From: an uncultured Gammaproteobacteria bacterium
Lineage (GTDB): Bacteria; Pseudomonadota; Gammaproteobacteria; UBA9214
Assembly (NCBI GenBank): GCA_905480065.1
Contig: CAJQOV010000052.1
Coordinates: forward strand, 1 to 24,417
Direction: 5' to 3'
Length of the DNA: 24,417 nt
The position numbers and the translations under genes are program-made. A model generated the notes under the pieces. It made no database searches and had not been told where the DNA came from. It saw nothing but the letters and a program-made list of their open reading frames with translations. Shown here piece by piece: positions 1 to 6,593 of this stretch. How positions within the stretch are numbered: position 1 is the first letter of the stretch; every line of letters starts with the position of its first letter.

Positions 1-80
1 TGGGCGAACACTGCCGTGGTCACGAAGTGCTGTACAGCAAGCGCATTCTGAAGAAAACCGGACTGCGCATTTCAGGATAG
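1..80 (+). CDS. C-terminal end of probable siroheme decarboxylase subunit (NirD/L/G/H family), partial
   Basis: The frame beginning at base 3 is open from the window edge to a TAG at 78-80 and encodes 25 residues. They include EVLYSKRILKKTGLRI, which resembles the C-terminus of AsnC/Lrp-like siroheme decarboxylase subunits; that resemblance is from memory. Those proteins convert siroheme to didecarboxysiroheme, the step before NirJ in heme d1 synthesis. The stop lies 4 nt before the nirJ start, so the two are probably in one operon. Only the tail is visible, so the subunit (D, L, G or H) cannot be named. Confidence 0.5.
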   Translation, partial: GEHCRGHEVLYSKRILKKTGLRISG

Positions 81-84
81 GATT

Positions 85-1257
85 ATGTTTCGTCTTTCAC
101 AATTCATGAATGAGCTGGTCAATCCGGCACCGCTTGGCATAAAACGCAATCCTCCAGGCCCGGTGGTAATCTGGAACCTGATCCGGCGCTGCAACCTGAC
201 CTGCAAGCATTGTTATTCAATCTCCGCCGATATCGATTTCAAGGGCGAACTGTCTACCGCAGAGGTGTTTGCGGTGATGGATGACCTGAAGGCGTTTGGC
301 GTCCCGGTACTGATCCTGTCCGGCGGCGAGCCGCTGCTGCGTCCCGATATCTTTGACATTGCGCATCGCGCCAGGGCGATGGGGTTCTATGTCGGGTTGT
401 CCAGTAACGGTACGCTGATCAGCCCCGACAATATCGGGCAGATTGCCGCTGTCGGTTTCGACTACGTCGGTATCAGTATCGATGGCATGCGTGAAACACA
501 CGACCGCTTCCGGCGCAAACAGGGAGCGTTCGACGCCTCGATGGCTGGCATCCGCCTGTGCCGCGAACAGGGCATCAAGGTCGGCCTGCGCTTTACCATG
601 ACCGAGGACAATGCGGCAGAGTTGCCGGACATGTTGCAGTTGATGGAACAGGAAAATATTAACAAGTTTTACCTGTCCCACCTGAATTACGCCGGGCGCG
701 GCAATCGCAACCGCGACAGTGATGTGCAGCTGGAGATCACGCGCCGCGCGATGGACTTGCTGTTTGAGACCGCGCTTGCCCATGCCCGCAGCGGTAATGA
801 TATGGAGTTCGTTACCGGTAATAACGACGCAGATGGCGCGTATTTACTGGAGTGGGTAACACACAATTACCCCGCGTCGGCTGAGCATATTGCCGAACTC
901 CTGCGCCAGTGGGGTGGTAACAGTTCCGGGGTGAATGTGGCCAATATCGATAATCTAGGCGCTGTGCATCCGGACACCTTCTGGTGGCATTACAGCCTGG
1001 GTAATGTCCGCGACCGGCCGTTTTCCCGGATCTGGACGGATACCAGCGATCCCATCATGGCCGGCCTGAAGGCAAGCCCGAGAAAGATTAAAGGCCGTTG
1101 CAAATCATGCCGTTATTTCGATATCTGTGGCGGCAACACCCGGGTGCGTGCGTTGCAGTTGACAGGTGATCCGTGGGCAGAAGACCCGGCCTGTTATTTG
1201 ACTGACGGCGAAATAGCGCCTAATAATGTCTCCGTTGCAATGCACGGCGATCAATAA
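85..1257 (+). CDS. nirJ: Radical SAM heme d1 biosynthesis protein NirJ
   Basis: This 390-residue protein has the radical SAM cluster motif C36-x3-C40-x2-C43 (CNLTCKHC), followed by the GGEP SAM-binding motif at residues 80-83. The C-terminus carries a second, SPASM/Twitch-like cysteine set (C339, C342, C348, C370) ending in DPACYLTDGEI, which is characteristic of NirJ. NirJ acts on didecarboxysiroheme, replacing two propionate side chains with oxo groups on the way to heme d1. The length fits the family. The ATG at 85 has AGGATAGG upstream and lies just after the stop of a probable siroheme decarboxylase subunit. A NirN-like gene follows, so this is a heme d1 operon. The nearest alternatives are the AhbC/AhbD heme-pathway enzymes, but the d1 context favours NirJ. 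Confidence 0.93.
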   Translation: MFRLSQFMNELVNPAPLGIKRNPPGPVVIWNLIRRCNLTCKHCYSISADIDFKGELSTAEVFAVMDDLKAFGVPVLILSGGEPLLRPDIFDIAHRARAMGFYVGLSSNGTLISPDNIGQIAAVGFDYVGISIDGMRETHDRFRRKQGAFDASMAGIRLCREQGIKVGLRFTMTEDNAAELPDMLQLMEQENINKFYLSHLNYAGRGNRNRDSDVQLEITRRAMDLLFETALAHARSGNDMEFVTGNNDADGAYLLEWVTHNYPASAEHIAELLRQWGGNSSGVNVANIDNLGAVHPDTFWWHYSLGNVRDRPFSRIWTDTSDPIMAGLKASPRKIKGRCKSCRYFDICGGNTRVRALQLTGDPWAEDPACYLTDGEIAPNNVSVAMHGDQ

Positions 1258-1295
1258 TCTGGCTATGAAGCTGTAGCCGACCGGTGGTGAGGCAG

Positions 1296-1838
1296 ATGAG
1301 CGATAGCACGACAAACAAGGATAATCAGGACCATGACCTGAAGCATGCTGATATAGCCATCAGTGGCGACACCATGGACCGTTTTGTCGCGGCATTCGAG
1401 TCCAGTGCGCGGCGCTGGGAACTGATCGTTTATCCAGCGCTGCTTTCCTTCGTGGTGCTGGCAGCCTATGGTTTCTTCCTGATCTATACGCTGAGCAAGG
1501 ACATTCACATACTGGCGCAGGGCATGGATCCGCAGATGGGAAAAAACCTCTCGAATATCTCGGAAAGTGTTATTTACCTGTCCGAAAATATCCGCACCAT
1601 GACGCGCCGGGTGCATAACATGTCGGAATCCGTCGAGTACATGTCCAGAAAAATGGATGCGCTGGAAAATCTCGATCCGATGCTGGTGAACATGCGCGGC
1701 ATAAACGCATCGATGAACACGATCACCCAGAACATGCAGATGATGAACCTGACCGGTGACGCCATGCGTTACGAGGTTGGTAAAATGGGGCAGAGTATGC
1801 GTCCCATGAATTTCATGAATAATTTTGTGCCGTGGTAG
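1296..1838 (+). CDS. Unrecognised single-pass membrane protein with Met-rich helical domain, in the heme d1 operon
   Basis: I do not recognise this family. From the ATG at 1296 it has 180 residues. An upstream in-frame GTG at 1284 would add four, but GGTGA at 1286-1290 suits the ATG. A polar N-terminus rich in Asp and Lys is followed by one strong membrane helix (about residues 44-67, LIVYPALLSFVVLAAYGFF). Positive residues before it predict N-in topology with the rest in the periplasm. The roughly 105 residues after the helix hold 17 methionines. Hydrophobic residues recur every 3-4 positions from LSNISESV to SRKMDAL, as in a coiled coil. The stop overlaps the GTG of the NirN-like gene by 7 nt, so the two are probably translationally coupled. 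A scaffold or partner role for periplasmic d1 maturation is inference from position only. Confidence 0.85.
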   Translation: MSDSTTNKDNQDHDLKHADIAISGDTMDRFVAAFESSARRWELIVYPALLSFVVLAAYGFFLIYTLSKDIHILAQGMDPQMGKNLSNISESVIYLSENIRTMTRRVHNMSESVEYMSRKMDALENLDPMLVNMRGINASMNTITQNMQMMNLTGDAMRYEVGKMGQSMRPMNFMNNFVPW

Positions 1839-3574
1839 CAAGGCGAAGTTCCCCGCCAGCTGTTCTGCTGGCAGCCGCTTTTCTTTTTTTCCTGCAGATC
1901 ACATCCGCCGGCCTTGCCGGTGAAACTCGTTATTACGATGAGTTCGATCCGCAACGGGTCCCGTGGCAGCCTGCGGAAGAGAGAAATATCGAGGAAGTAT
2001 TCAAGAATTATCGCTACTTCGCCATCGCGGTTGAGGGCAATGAACTCACGGTAGCCGAGTACGTCCAGGGCAAGCCGGCCCCGGCCAGGCACTTCAGGAT
2101 CGACCAGGAGGGCCGCTTGCAGGAGCTGGAACCGCTGGCACAGGCTGCGGCACCGGTTACAGCGGTCGGGCTCTATGCACAACACTGCGCGACCTGTCAT
2201 GCGCCCGATCGTCTCGGGGCCACTGGCCCTGCCTTGCTGCCGAGTAATCTCGAACGGCTGAAACGCGCCGCCGCAATCGCCACCATTCGTGACGGACGTG
2301 TAGCCACGCAGATGCAGGGATTTGCAGCGATTTTGAGTGATGCGCAGATAGAGTCGCTTGTCGACTTTATCTATTCACCATCGGCCGATTTGCAGAAGTG
2401 GGATGATGACCGGATAAGGGCTTCATGGCATGTGCTGCAAGCACCGGGAACCTTGCCAGACAAGCCCGTGTTCGACGCTGATCCACTGAACCTGTTTATG
2501 GTGGTGGAGGCCGGTGATCACCACATTACGGTGCTGGACGGCGACCGCTTCGAGCCGATATTCCGCTTTCCCACGCACTACGCCCTGCACGGCGGGATCA
2601 AGTTTTCTCCCGATGGGCGTTATGCGTATCTCGCTTCACGGGATGGCTGGATCAGCAAGTTTGATATTTACAACCTGCAGATGGTGGCCGAGATCCGTGC
2701 CGGAATAAATACCCGCAATGTTGCGGTATCCGGCGATGGCTCAACATTGATGGTCGCCAACTACCTTCCGGAAACCCTGGTAGTGCTGGACGCGACCGAC
2801 CTGTCGTTACTGAAAGTGATCCCGGCGATTGATTCGAATGGTAAGGCGTCACGTGTCAGTGCGGTGTACCAGGCCGCGCCACGCGGCAGCTTCGTGGCAG
2901 CGCTGAAAGATGTTCCCGAGTTGTGGGAAATCAGCGTTGCCCGACCCGCATTCCCGGTCCGCCGCATCCGCCTGGCGCGGCCGCTGGATGATTTCTTCTT
3001 TGACCAGGACTACCGGGTGCTGATCGGTGCGGATCGTGCGGAGCATGGCGGGCAGGTGGTAGAACTCGATACTGGCAAGGTGTTGGCGCAACTGGCGCTG
3101 GACGGCATGCCACACCTGGGCTCCGGGATAACCTGGGAGTATCAGGGGCGCCCGGTTCTGGCGACACCGAATCTTGGTAATGGTGAGATCACCGTGATCG
3201 ACATGCAGAACTGGGAAGTCATCCGGCGCATCCCGATGCCTGGTCCGGGCTTTTTCATGCGCAGTCATGAAAACACGCCCTATGCCTGGGCCGACGTGTT
3301 TTCCGGTCCGGATCGAGATCTCATCGAGGTGCTCGACAAGCGTACACTGGAGCCGGTCAGGGCGCTGCGCCCGGCCCCCGGTAAAACCTCTGCGCACGTC
3401 GAATTTACCCGCGACGGCCGTTACGCACTGGTCAGTATCTGGGAGATGGATGGTGCGCTGGTGGTCTATGACGCCGCTACGCTACAGGAAGTGAAACGGA
3501 TCCCGATGCGCAAGCCGTCCGGTAAATACAATGTCTATAACAAGGTAACCCGGTCGGCCGGGACCAGTCACTAG
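1832..3574 (+). CDS. nirN: NirN-like c-heme/heme-d1 propeller protein (dihydro-heme d1 dehydrogenase type)
   Basis: The protein has 580 residues from a GTG start that overlaps the upstream gene, and no clear Shine-Dalgarno. Residues 1-30 form a signal peptide ending near SAGLAG. Residues 31-110 are an N-terminal region I cannot assign. A cytochrome c domain follows, with C119-A-T-C122-H123 and probable ligand M161. The rest is a d1-type beta-propeller. H253 in YALHGGIKFSPDG aligns with the proximal d1 ligand of NirS, and the protein ends KPSGKYNVYNK...GTSH, typical of NirN and NirF. NirN oxidises dihydro-heme d1 in the periplasm and helps deliver it to NirS. The c-heme rules out NirF, and the C-terminal motif argues against NirS. 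At 580 residues it is longer than Pseudomonas NirN (roughly 490), because of the N-terminal region. Confidence 0.85.
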   Translation: MVARRSSPPAVLLAAAFLFFLQITSAGLAGETRYYDEFDPQRVPWQPAEERNIEEVFKNYRYFAIAVEGNELTVAEYVQGKPAPARHFRIDQEGRLQELEPLAQAAAPVTAVGLYAQHCATCHAPDRLGATGPALLPSNLERLKRAAAIATIRDGRVATQMQGFAAILSDAQIESLVDFIYSPSADLQKWDDDRIRASWHVLQAPGTLPDKPVFDADPLNLFMVVEAGDHHITVLDGDRFEPIFRFPTHYALHGGIKFSPDGRYAYLASRDGWISKFDIYNLQMVAEIRAGINTRNVAVSGDGSTLMVANYLPETLVVLDATDLSLLKVIPAIDSNGKASRVSAVYQAAPRGSFVAALKDVPELWEISVARPAFPVRRIRLARPLDDFFFDQDYRVLIGADRAEHGGQVVELDTGKVLAQLALDGMPHLGSGITWEYQGRPVLATPNLGNGEITVIDMQNWEVIRRIPMPGPGFFMRSHENTPYAWADVFSGPDRDLIEVLDKRTLEPVRALRPAPGKTSAHVEFTRDGRYALVSIWEMDGALVVYDAATLQEVKRIPMRKPSGKYNVYNKVTRSAGTSH

Positions 3575-3608
3575 TCAGCATGTTTCTCCCTGTTGCGAAT
3601 TTTCAGTC

Positions 3609-3697
3609 AACAAAAAGGGGTCGGAGTCCTTTTTCTCTCAAAGACGGTATCCAATATGCTGTCCGGTGATGAAAAAGGACTCCGACCCCTTTTTGTT
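3609..3697. repeat. Perfect 27-bp inverted repeat with 35-nt loop; REP/RAYT-like non-coding element
   Basis: The arms 3609-3635 and 3671-3697 are exact reverse complements around a 35-nt loop. The core, GGGGTCGGAGTCC between A-rich and T-rich edges, resembles the GGGGTCAGAGTA-type repeats that flank REP-associated (IS200-like) tyrosine transposases in gammaproteobacteria. No transposase is present, so this looks like a mobilised or relic hairpin element. The right arm ends in CCCCTTTTTG followed by T-rich sequence, so it may also terminate the nir transcript. It separates the nir genes from the b561 gene. Confidence 0.8.
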
Positions 3698-3738
3698 CTT
3701 TTTTCTGCACTTACAAATTGAATTCACGAGGAGGGGTA

Positions 3739-4344
3739 ATGGAGAAAATCGTCGGTAATAACAGTGGTCTGGATGTCGGCACACGCCTGATCCACCTGGG
3801 GTTGATCTTGTTCGGCCTGTCCTCCTGGTTAACCGGCGATCTTGCCGAAGAGGTGGAAGAAGCCGTGACCGCTGGCGTGTCCGGCTATGACGTCCACAGC
3901 TGGCTGGGCCTGGCGCTGGCGGCCGTGGTCTCGCTACGCATTCTCTATGGCCTGGTCGGGCCGGAAAATATTCGTTTCAGCAGCTGGTTTCCGGTTACCA
4001 CGGAACGGCTGGCTGCCGTCTGGACAGACCTGCGTTCGATGCTGTTGCTGAAAATCCCGGATGGACCATTGCATCACGGTCTGGGCGGGCTGGTTCAGGC
4101 GTGCGGCCTGTTGCTGTTTGCGTGGATGGGCGCAACCGGAACCTACCTGTATTTCAATCTGATACCCGGAACGGAGCCATCCGGTGTGATTGATCTGGTT
4201 GAGGAGCTGCACGAGGTCGGCGAGGAGTTGATCCCCATTTACCTGGTCCTGCATGTGGGTGCAGTGCTGCTGCATGCGCTGGCTGGCCGGCACAAGTGGC
4301 GCAAGATGATATTCCTCAGACAGAATGACGACCGGGATGCATGA
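3739..4344 (+). CDS. Cytochrome b561-type membrane diheme protein
   Basis: The ATG at 3739 follows an excellent Shine-Dalgarno (GAGGAGGGG), giving 201 residues; an upstream in-frame TTG at 3718 is not needed. Four hydrophobic segments carry histidines placed for two b hemes: RLIHLGLI, DVHSWLGL, LHHGLGGL and HVGAVLLHALAG. This is the bacterial b561 / Ni,Fe-hydrogenase cytochrome b fold, which passes electrons between the quinone pool and periplasmic carriers. No hydrogenase subunit lies nearby. The position downstream of the NirN-like gene suggests exchange with periplasmic c-type cytochromes, but the inverted repeat between them may separate the transcripts. The acidic loop DLAEEVEEAV after the first helix is unusual. 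The partner protein is unknown. Confidence 0.85.
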   Translation: MEKIVGNNSGLDVGTRLIHLGLILFGLSSWLTGDLAEEVEEAVTAGVSGYDVHSWLGLALAAVVSLRILYGLVGPENIRFSSWFPVTTERLAAVWTDLRSMLLLKIPDGPLHHGLGGLVQACGLLLFAWMGATGTYLYFNLIPGTEPSGVIDLVEELHEVGEELIPIYLVLHVGAVLLHALAGRHKWRKMIFLRQNDDRDA

Positions 4345-4405
4345 CCCGGATTGCAGGGAACAACAGTACGGCTATACTGGTATGCCTTAAGGAACATCTG
4401 AACAA

Positions 4406-4431
4406 GTCATCCCCGCGCAGGCGGGAATGAC
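4406..4431. repeat. Short dispersed palindromic repeat, copy 1
   Basis: GTCATCCCCGCGCAGGCGGG followed by AATGAC forms an imperfect hairpin: GTCAT-CCCGC pairs with GCGGG-ATGAC around one mismatch and a GCAG loop. A second copy with the same core lies at 22858-22883. This belongs to the common CCCGCGCAGGCGGG class of intergenic repeats in proteobacteria. Confidence 0.7.
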
Positions 4432-4477
4432 GGCCTTGATCAGGGTTGCCTTAGGATTTTGCGTTACCGGATGATCA

Positions 4478-5323
4478 ATGGGGGTTATGTGCGTGCATAA
4501 AAAATCGGGATTTCTGGTGTTACTGCTGGTTGCGTCGTCACTGGTGATGGCTGAGGGGGCGCCGGAAGCGGTAAACCCTGCAGCTGGTAGTGAGGCAGTA
4601 CCAGCTGCGGATGCAGCTACGCCAACGCAACAGCGCATACGTGCCTGGCGCGAATCTTACCAACGCCGGCAGCCACCCGGCATGTGGCCCATGAGTGAGG
4701 CAGCAGAGCAGCGCCAGAAGGAGATGCAGGCGCAATACGAGGCGCGCCAGCAGGCGATCAGGAAGCAGCGCGAGCAGCGCGCAGCCCTCAGGGAAAAATG
4801 GCGTGAAGCCCGCCAGAAGTACCGTGAAGCGCAAATGGAAACCTGGCTGGAGATGGCGGAAGAGCGTGAAGCCAAGGATGCCAGGCGTTACGAGGAGATG
4901 CGCAACCGGGCGGAAGAGCAGCATAATTTCCTTGTCGAGAACCATGAGAAGATGCTGGAACAGGTTCTGCAGCGACAGATCGAAGTGGCCAACCGTAATG
5001 AAGAACGGCGCAGGCAGGCTGAAGATCGTCGCAGGAAGCTGACGGCACTGCGTATCCAGATGAAGGATATGACGGGCGATGAACGCTGGAACTTCCTGCA
5101 GCAGCACCGCGATGAGCTGTCCGGCGAGCCGTTGGCTGCAGTAGCCCGACCGGTGGTACCCCCGGTCGTTCCTGCACCGACAGACCCAGCCATGACACCG
5201 CCCCCTGTCGAGGTATTGCCCGTGGTGCCTGTCGAGCCGACTGCACCCGCGGAGCTCGTCGTACCTGTCGCGCCGACTGCACCCGTGGAGCTCGTCGTAC
5301 CTGTCGAGCCGGCGGCGCCTTAG
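4478..5323 (+). CDS. Secreted Arg/Glu-rich coiled-coil protein with Pro/Val-rich repeat tail
   Basis: I do not recognise this protein as a named family. It has 281 residues from the ATG at 4478. In-frame alternatives are the ATG at 4487 and the GTG at 4493; the latter has GGGGG 8 nt upstream and gives a compact signal peptide (MHKKSGFLVLLLVASSLVMA). The mature protein begins Ala/Pro-rich. It continues as a long charged helix (about residues 75-210, rich in Arg, Glu, Gln and Met, e.g. REKWREARQKYREAQ), probably a coiled coil. The C-terminus is Pro/Val/Ala-rich with a 12-residue repeat of the type PVEPTAPAELVV. It is probably a periplasmic or envelope-associated structural protein. Both sides are intergenic, so it appears to be monocistronic. 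Confidence 0.8.
   Translation: MGVMCVHKKSGFLVLLLVASSLVMAEGAPEAVNPAAGSEAVPAADAATPTQQRIRAWRESYQRRQPPGMWPMSEAAEQRQKEMQAQYEARQQAIRKQREQRAALREKWREARQKYREAQMETWLEMAEEREAKDARRYEEMRNRAEEQHNFLVENHEKMLEQVLQRQIEVANRNEERRRQAEDRRRKLTALRIQMKDMTGDERWNFLQQHRDELSGEPLAAVARPVVPPVVPAPTDPAMTPPPVEVLPVVPVEPTAPAELVVPVAPTAPVELVVPVEPAAP
5228..5299 (+). repeat. 36-bp in-frame tandem repeat in the tail of the coiled-coil protein
   Basis: Two 36-bp units (5228-5263 and 5264-5299) differ at only two positions. A third unit is cut short after CCTGTCGAGCCG by the end of the gene. Each unit encodes P-V-(E/A)-P-T-A-P-(A/V)-E-L-V-V. The high DNA identity suggests recent duplication and possible copy-number variation. Confidence 0.85.
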
Positions 5324-5341
5324 ACTGAATTACCGATGAAC

Positions 5342-5378
5342 GCCGCCTGCCTCTGGCAAGTAACCAGGGGCAGACGGC
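5342..5378. terminator. Convergent hairpin between the coiled-coil gene and hsp20
   Basis: The 15-nt arms 5342-5356 and 5364-5378 pair around a 7-nt loop (CAAGTAA), with one C/A mismatch and one G-U pair. On the plus strand it is followed by AGCTTTCTCCC, a weak U tract. It sits between two converging genes, where a shared terminator is expected. Confidence 0.5.
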
Positions 5379-5388
5379 AGCTTTCTCC

Positions 5389-5892
5389 CTATTCGATATG
5401 GACCGTGCGGGTCGCGGGCTGGTCAGCCTTTGGCAGGGACAGCTCCAGCAAACCGTTCTCGAAGGTTGCCTTTGCCTTGCTGTCATCCACCGCCACCGGC
5501 AGCGTCAGTGTGCGCTGGTAGGTGCTGTGGCTCATCTCGTATCGATAGAACTTCTCGTCTTCCTGTTTCTGTTCCTGGTGTCTCTGTGCCTTGATGGTGA
5601 CAAAGTGATCACCCATCGTGATCTCCAGATCGTCCTTGTTTACACCGGGAAGTTCAGCGCGCAACACCAGCTCATGATTCCTGTCCAGCAGATCGACACG
5701 CGGCGCTTTCTCGTCAAATGGGTGGAATGCGTCCAGCGGGTGTGACCAATTCACGGCAAGCGGATGAAACCAGTTTCGACGACCGAACTCTGCAAACCGG
5801 CGCTCCATGGCTTCCCACGGTGTCATGCCGCGCCGTTCCGGAGTTTTCTCCTGGTGTTGTTCCACTGCACTGGTTTTCGCTTCGATTACCAT
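5389..5892 (-). CDS. Small heat shock protein Hsp20 (alpha-crystallin family)
   Basis: The chosen ATG at 5892 has AGGGGGT 8-9 nt upstream and gives 167 residues; an in-frame start at 5955 would add 21 residues with no visible site. The alpha-crystallin domain runs from PRVDLLDRNHELVLRAELPG to the end, with the diagnostic ELPGVNKDDLEI and the A-x4-G-L motif in ATFENGLLELSLPK. A short C-terminal tail ends TVHIE. Hsp20 proteins are ATP-independent holdases that keep unfolding proteins soluble. The N-terminal arm is rich in Trp, Phe and Arg (RRNWFHPLAVNWSHPL). An FNR-type box and a TATACA -10 lie upstream, so expression probably rises at low oxygen. The CBS-domain gene upstream on the same strand carries its own such box. 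Confidence 0.93.
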   Translation of the reverse strand: MVIEAKTSAVEQHQEKTPERRGMTPWEAMERRFAEFGRRNWFHPLAVNWSHPLDAFHPFDEKAPRVDLLDRNHELVLRAELPGVNKDDLEITMGDHFVTIKAQRHQEQKQEDEKFYRYEMSHSTYQRTLTLPVAVDDSKAKATFENGLLELSLPKADQPATRTVHIE

Positions 5893-5934
5893 TGCCACTA
5901 CCCCCTGGGGCCTGTTGTGGCGGCCTCTGTGTCC

Positions 5935-5975
5935 TGTATAGAGCAGATAGGTCAATGTGCATTGATTCCCATCAA
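5935..5975 (-). promoter_or_regulatory. FNR/Anr-type box and -10 element upstream of hsp20
   Basis: TTGATTCCCATCAA at 5962-5975 is a perfect TTGAT-N4-ATCAA box. On the minus strand TATACA (5940-5935) would set the start near 5928, placing the box centre at about -40.5, close to the class II position. A 14-bp inverted repeat, TCAATGTGCATTGA (5952-5965), overlaps the box. Confidence 0.65.
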
Positions 5976-6027
5976 CCGCGGCATGAATAGCCGTAACAGC
6001 GGGATGCTGCCCTATACCCCCGGATGG

Positions 6028-6489
6028 TTAGCAGGGTTTGTTGCGCTTGCTCTGCTCCTGTTCTGCTTCGCGTGCAGTGATCGCGGATAGCAGTGACAAT
6101 TCCTCGCTCAGGATCCGGAGAATATCGTCCAGCGCAATAATGCCCAGTAGCTCGCCGGTGGTCTCCGTAATGACCGGTACACGCCTGACTCCCCGGCAGC
6201 GCATGCGTTGTGCGATTTCGAGGATGCTATCGGACTCGGATACCTTCAGCAGGGCGAAAGTCATTACGTCGCCAACTGTTACGGTATCCAGGGGCACTTC
6301 GTTCGCAATGACCTCTATGACAAGGTCGCGGTCTGTAAGTATGCCGACTGGTCTGACCTGCCCGTCGCTCCGGTCAACGACCACCAGACAGCCGACATGG
6401 TGCTGTCGCATCAGCCTTGCTGCCGCTGGCAGCGTGGTGTCACGTGTTGTGGTGATTACCTGGCGTTGACAGATTTCTGCGGCTTTCAC
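6028..6489 (-). CDS. Two-CBS-domain protein
   Basis: This 153-residue cytoplasmic protein consists almost entirely of two CBS domains (about residues 8-60 and 72-125). It shows the typical patterns HHVGCLVVVDRSDG...GILTDRDLV and RGVRRVPVITETTGELLGIIALDDIL. Stand-alone CBS pairs bind adenine nucleotides and act as energy or redox sensors, but the ligand and partner here are unknown. The start is GTG at 6489, with a strong AGGAGGT 5 nt away. It is transcribed toward hsp20 with a 135-bp gap, and an FNR-type box lies about 80 bp upstream. The C-terminus is a charged helix (AREAEQEQSKRNK). Confidence 0.92.
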   Translation of the reverse strand: MKAAEICQRQVITTTRDTTLPAAARLMRQHHVGCLVVVDRSDGQVRPVGILTDRDLVIEVIANEVPLDTVTVGDVMTFALLKVSESDSILEIAQRMRCRGVRRVPVITETTGELLGIIALDDILRILSEELSLLSAITAREAEQEQSKRNKPC

Positions 6490-6534
6490 CGGTTACCTCC
6501 TGCGGGCTTGATGATGACGGTAATGCCTGTAAAA

Positions 6535-6577
6535 AGTGTAATCCTGGTATGACGGAATGAATCTTGACCCAGGTCAA
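6535..6577 (-). promoter_or_regulatory. FNR/Anr/Dnr-type box upstream of the CBS-domain gene
   Basis: TTGACCCAGGTCAA at 6564-6577 matches TTGAY-N4-RTCAA with near-perfect symmetry. On the minus strand TACACT (6540-6535) is a 4/6 -10 element, giving a start near 6528 and a box centre at about -42.5. The site lies in the 104-bp gap upstream of the CBS gene. Confidence 0.6.
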
Positions 6578-6593
6578 CTAGCGGGGTGGCAGG

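Noticed and set aside
2746..2759. TTGATGGTCGCCAA and similar half-matches to the FNR box inside genes
   Set aside because: Only one half matches, and they lie in coding sequence without promoter elements.
2849..3397. Antisense open frame of 182 codons inside the NirN-like gene
   Set aside because: Composition is typical of an antisense shadow and the plus strand encodes a complete d1 propeller.
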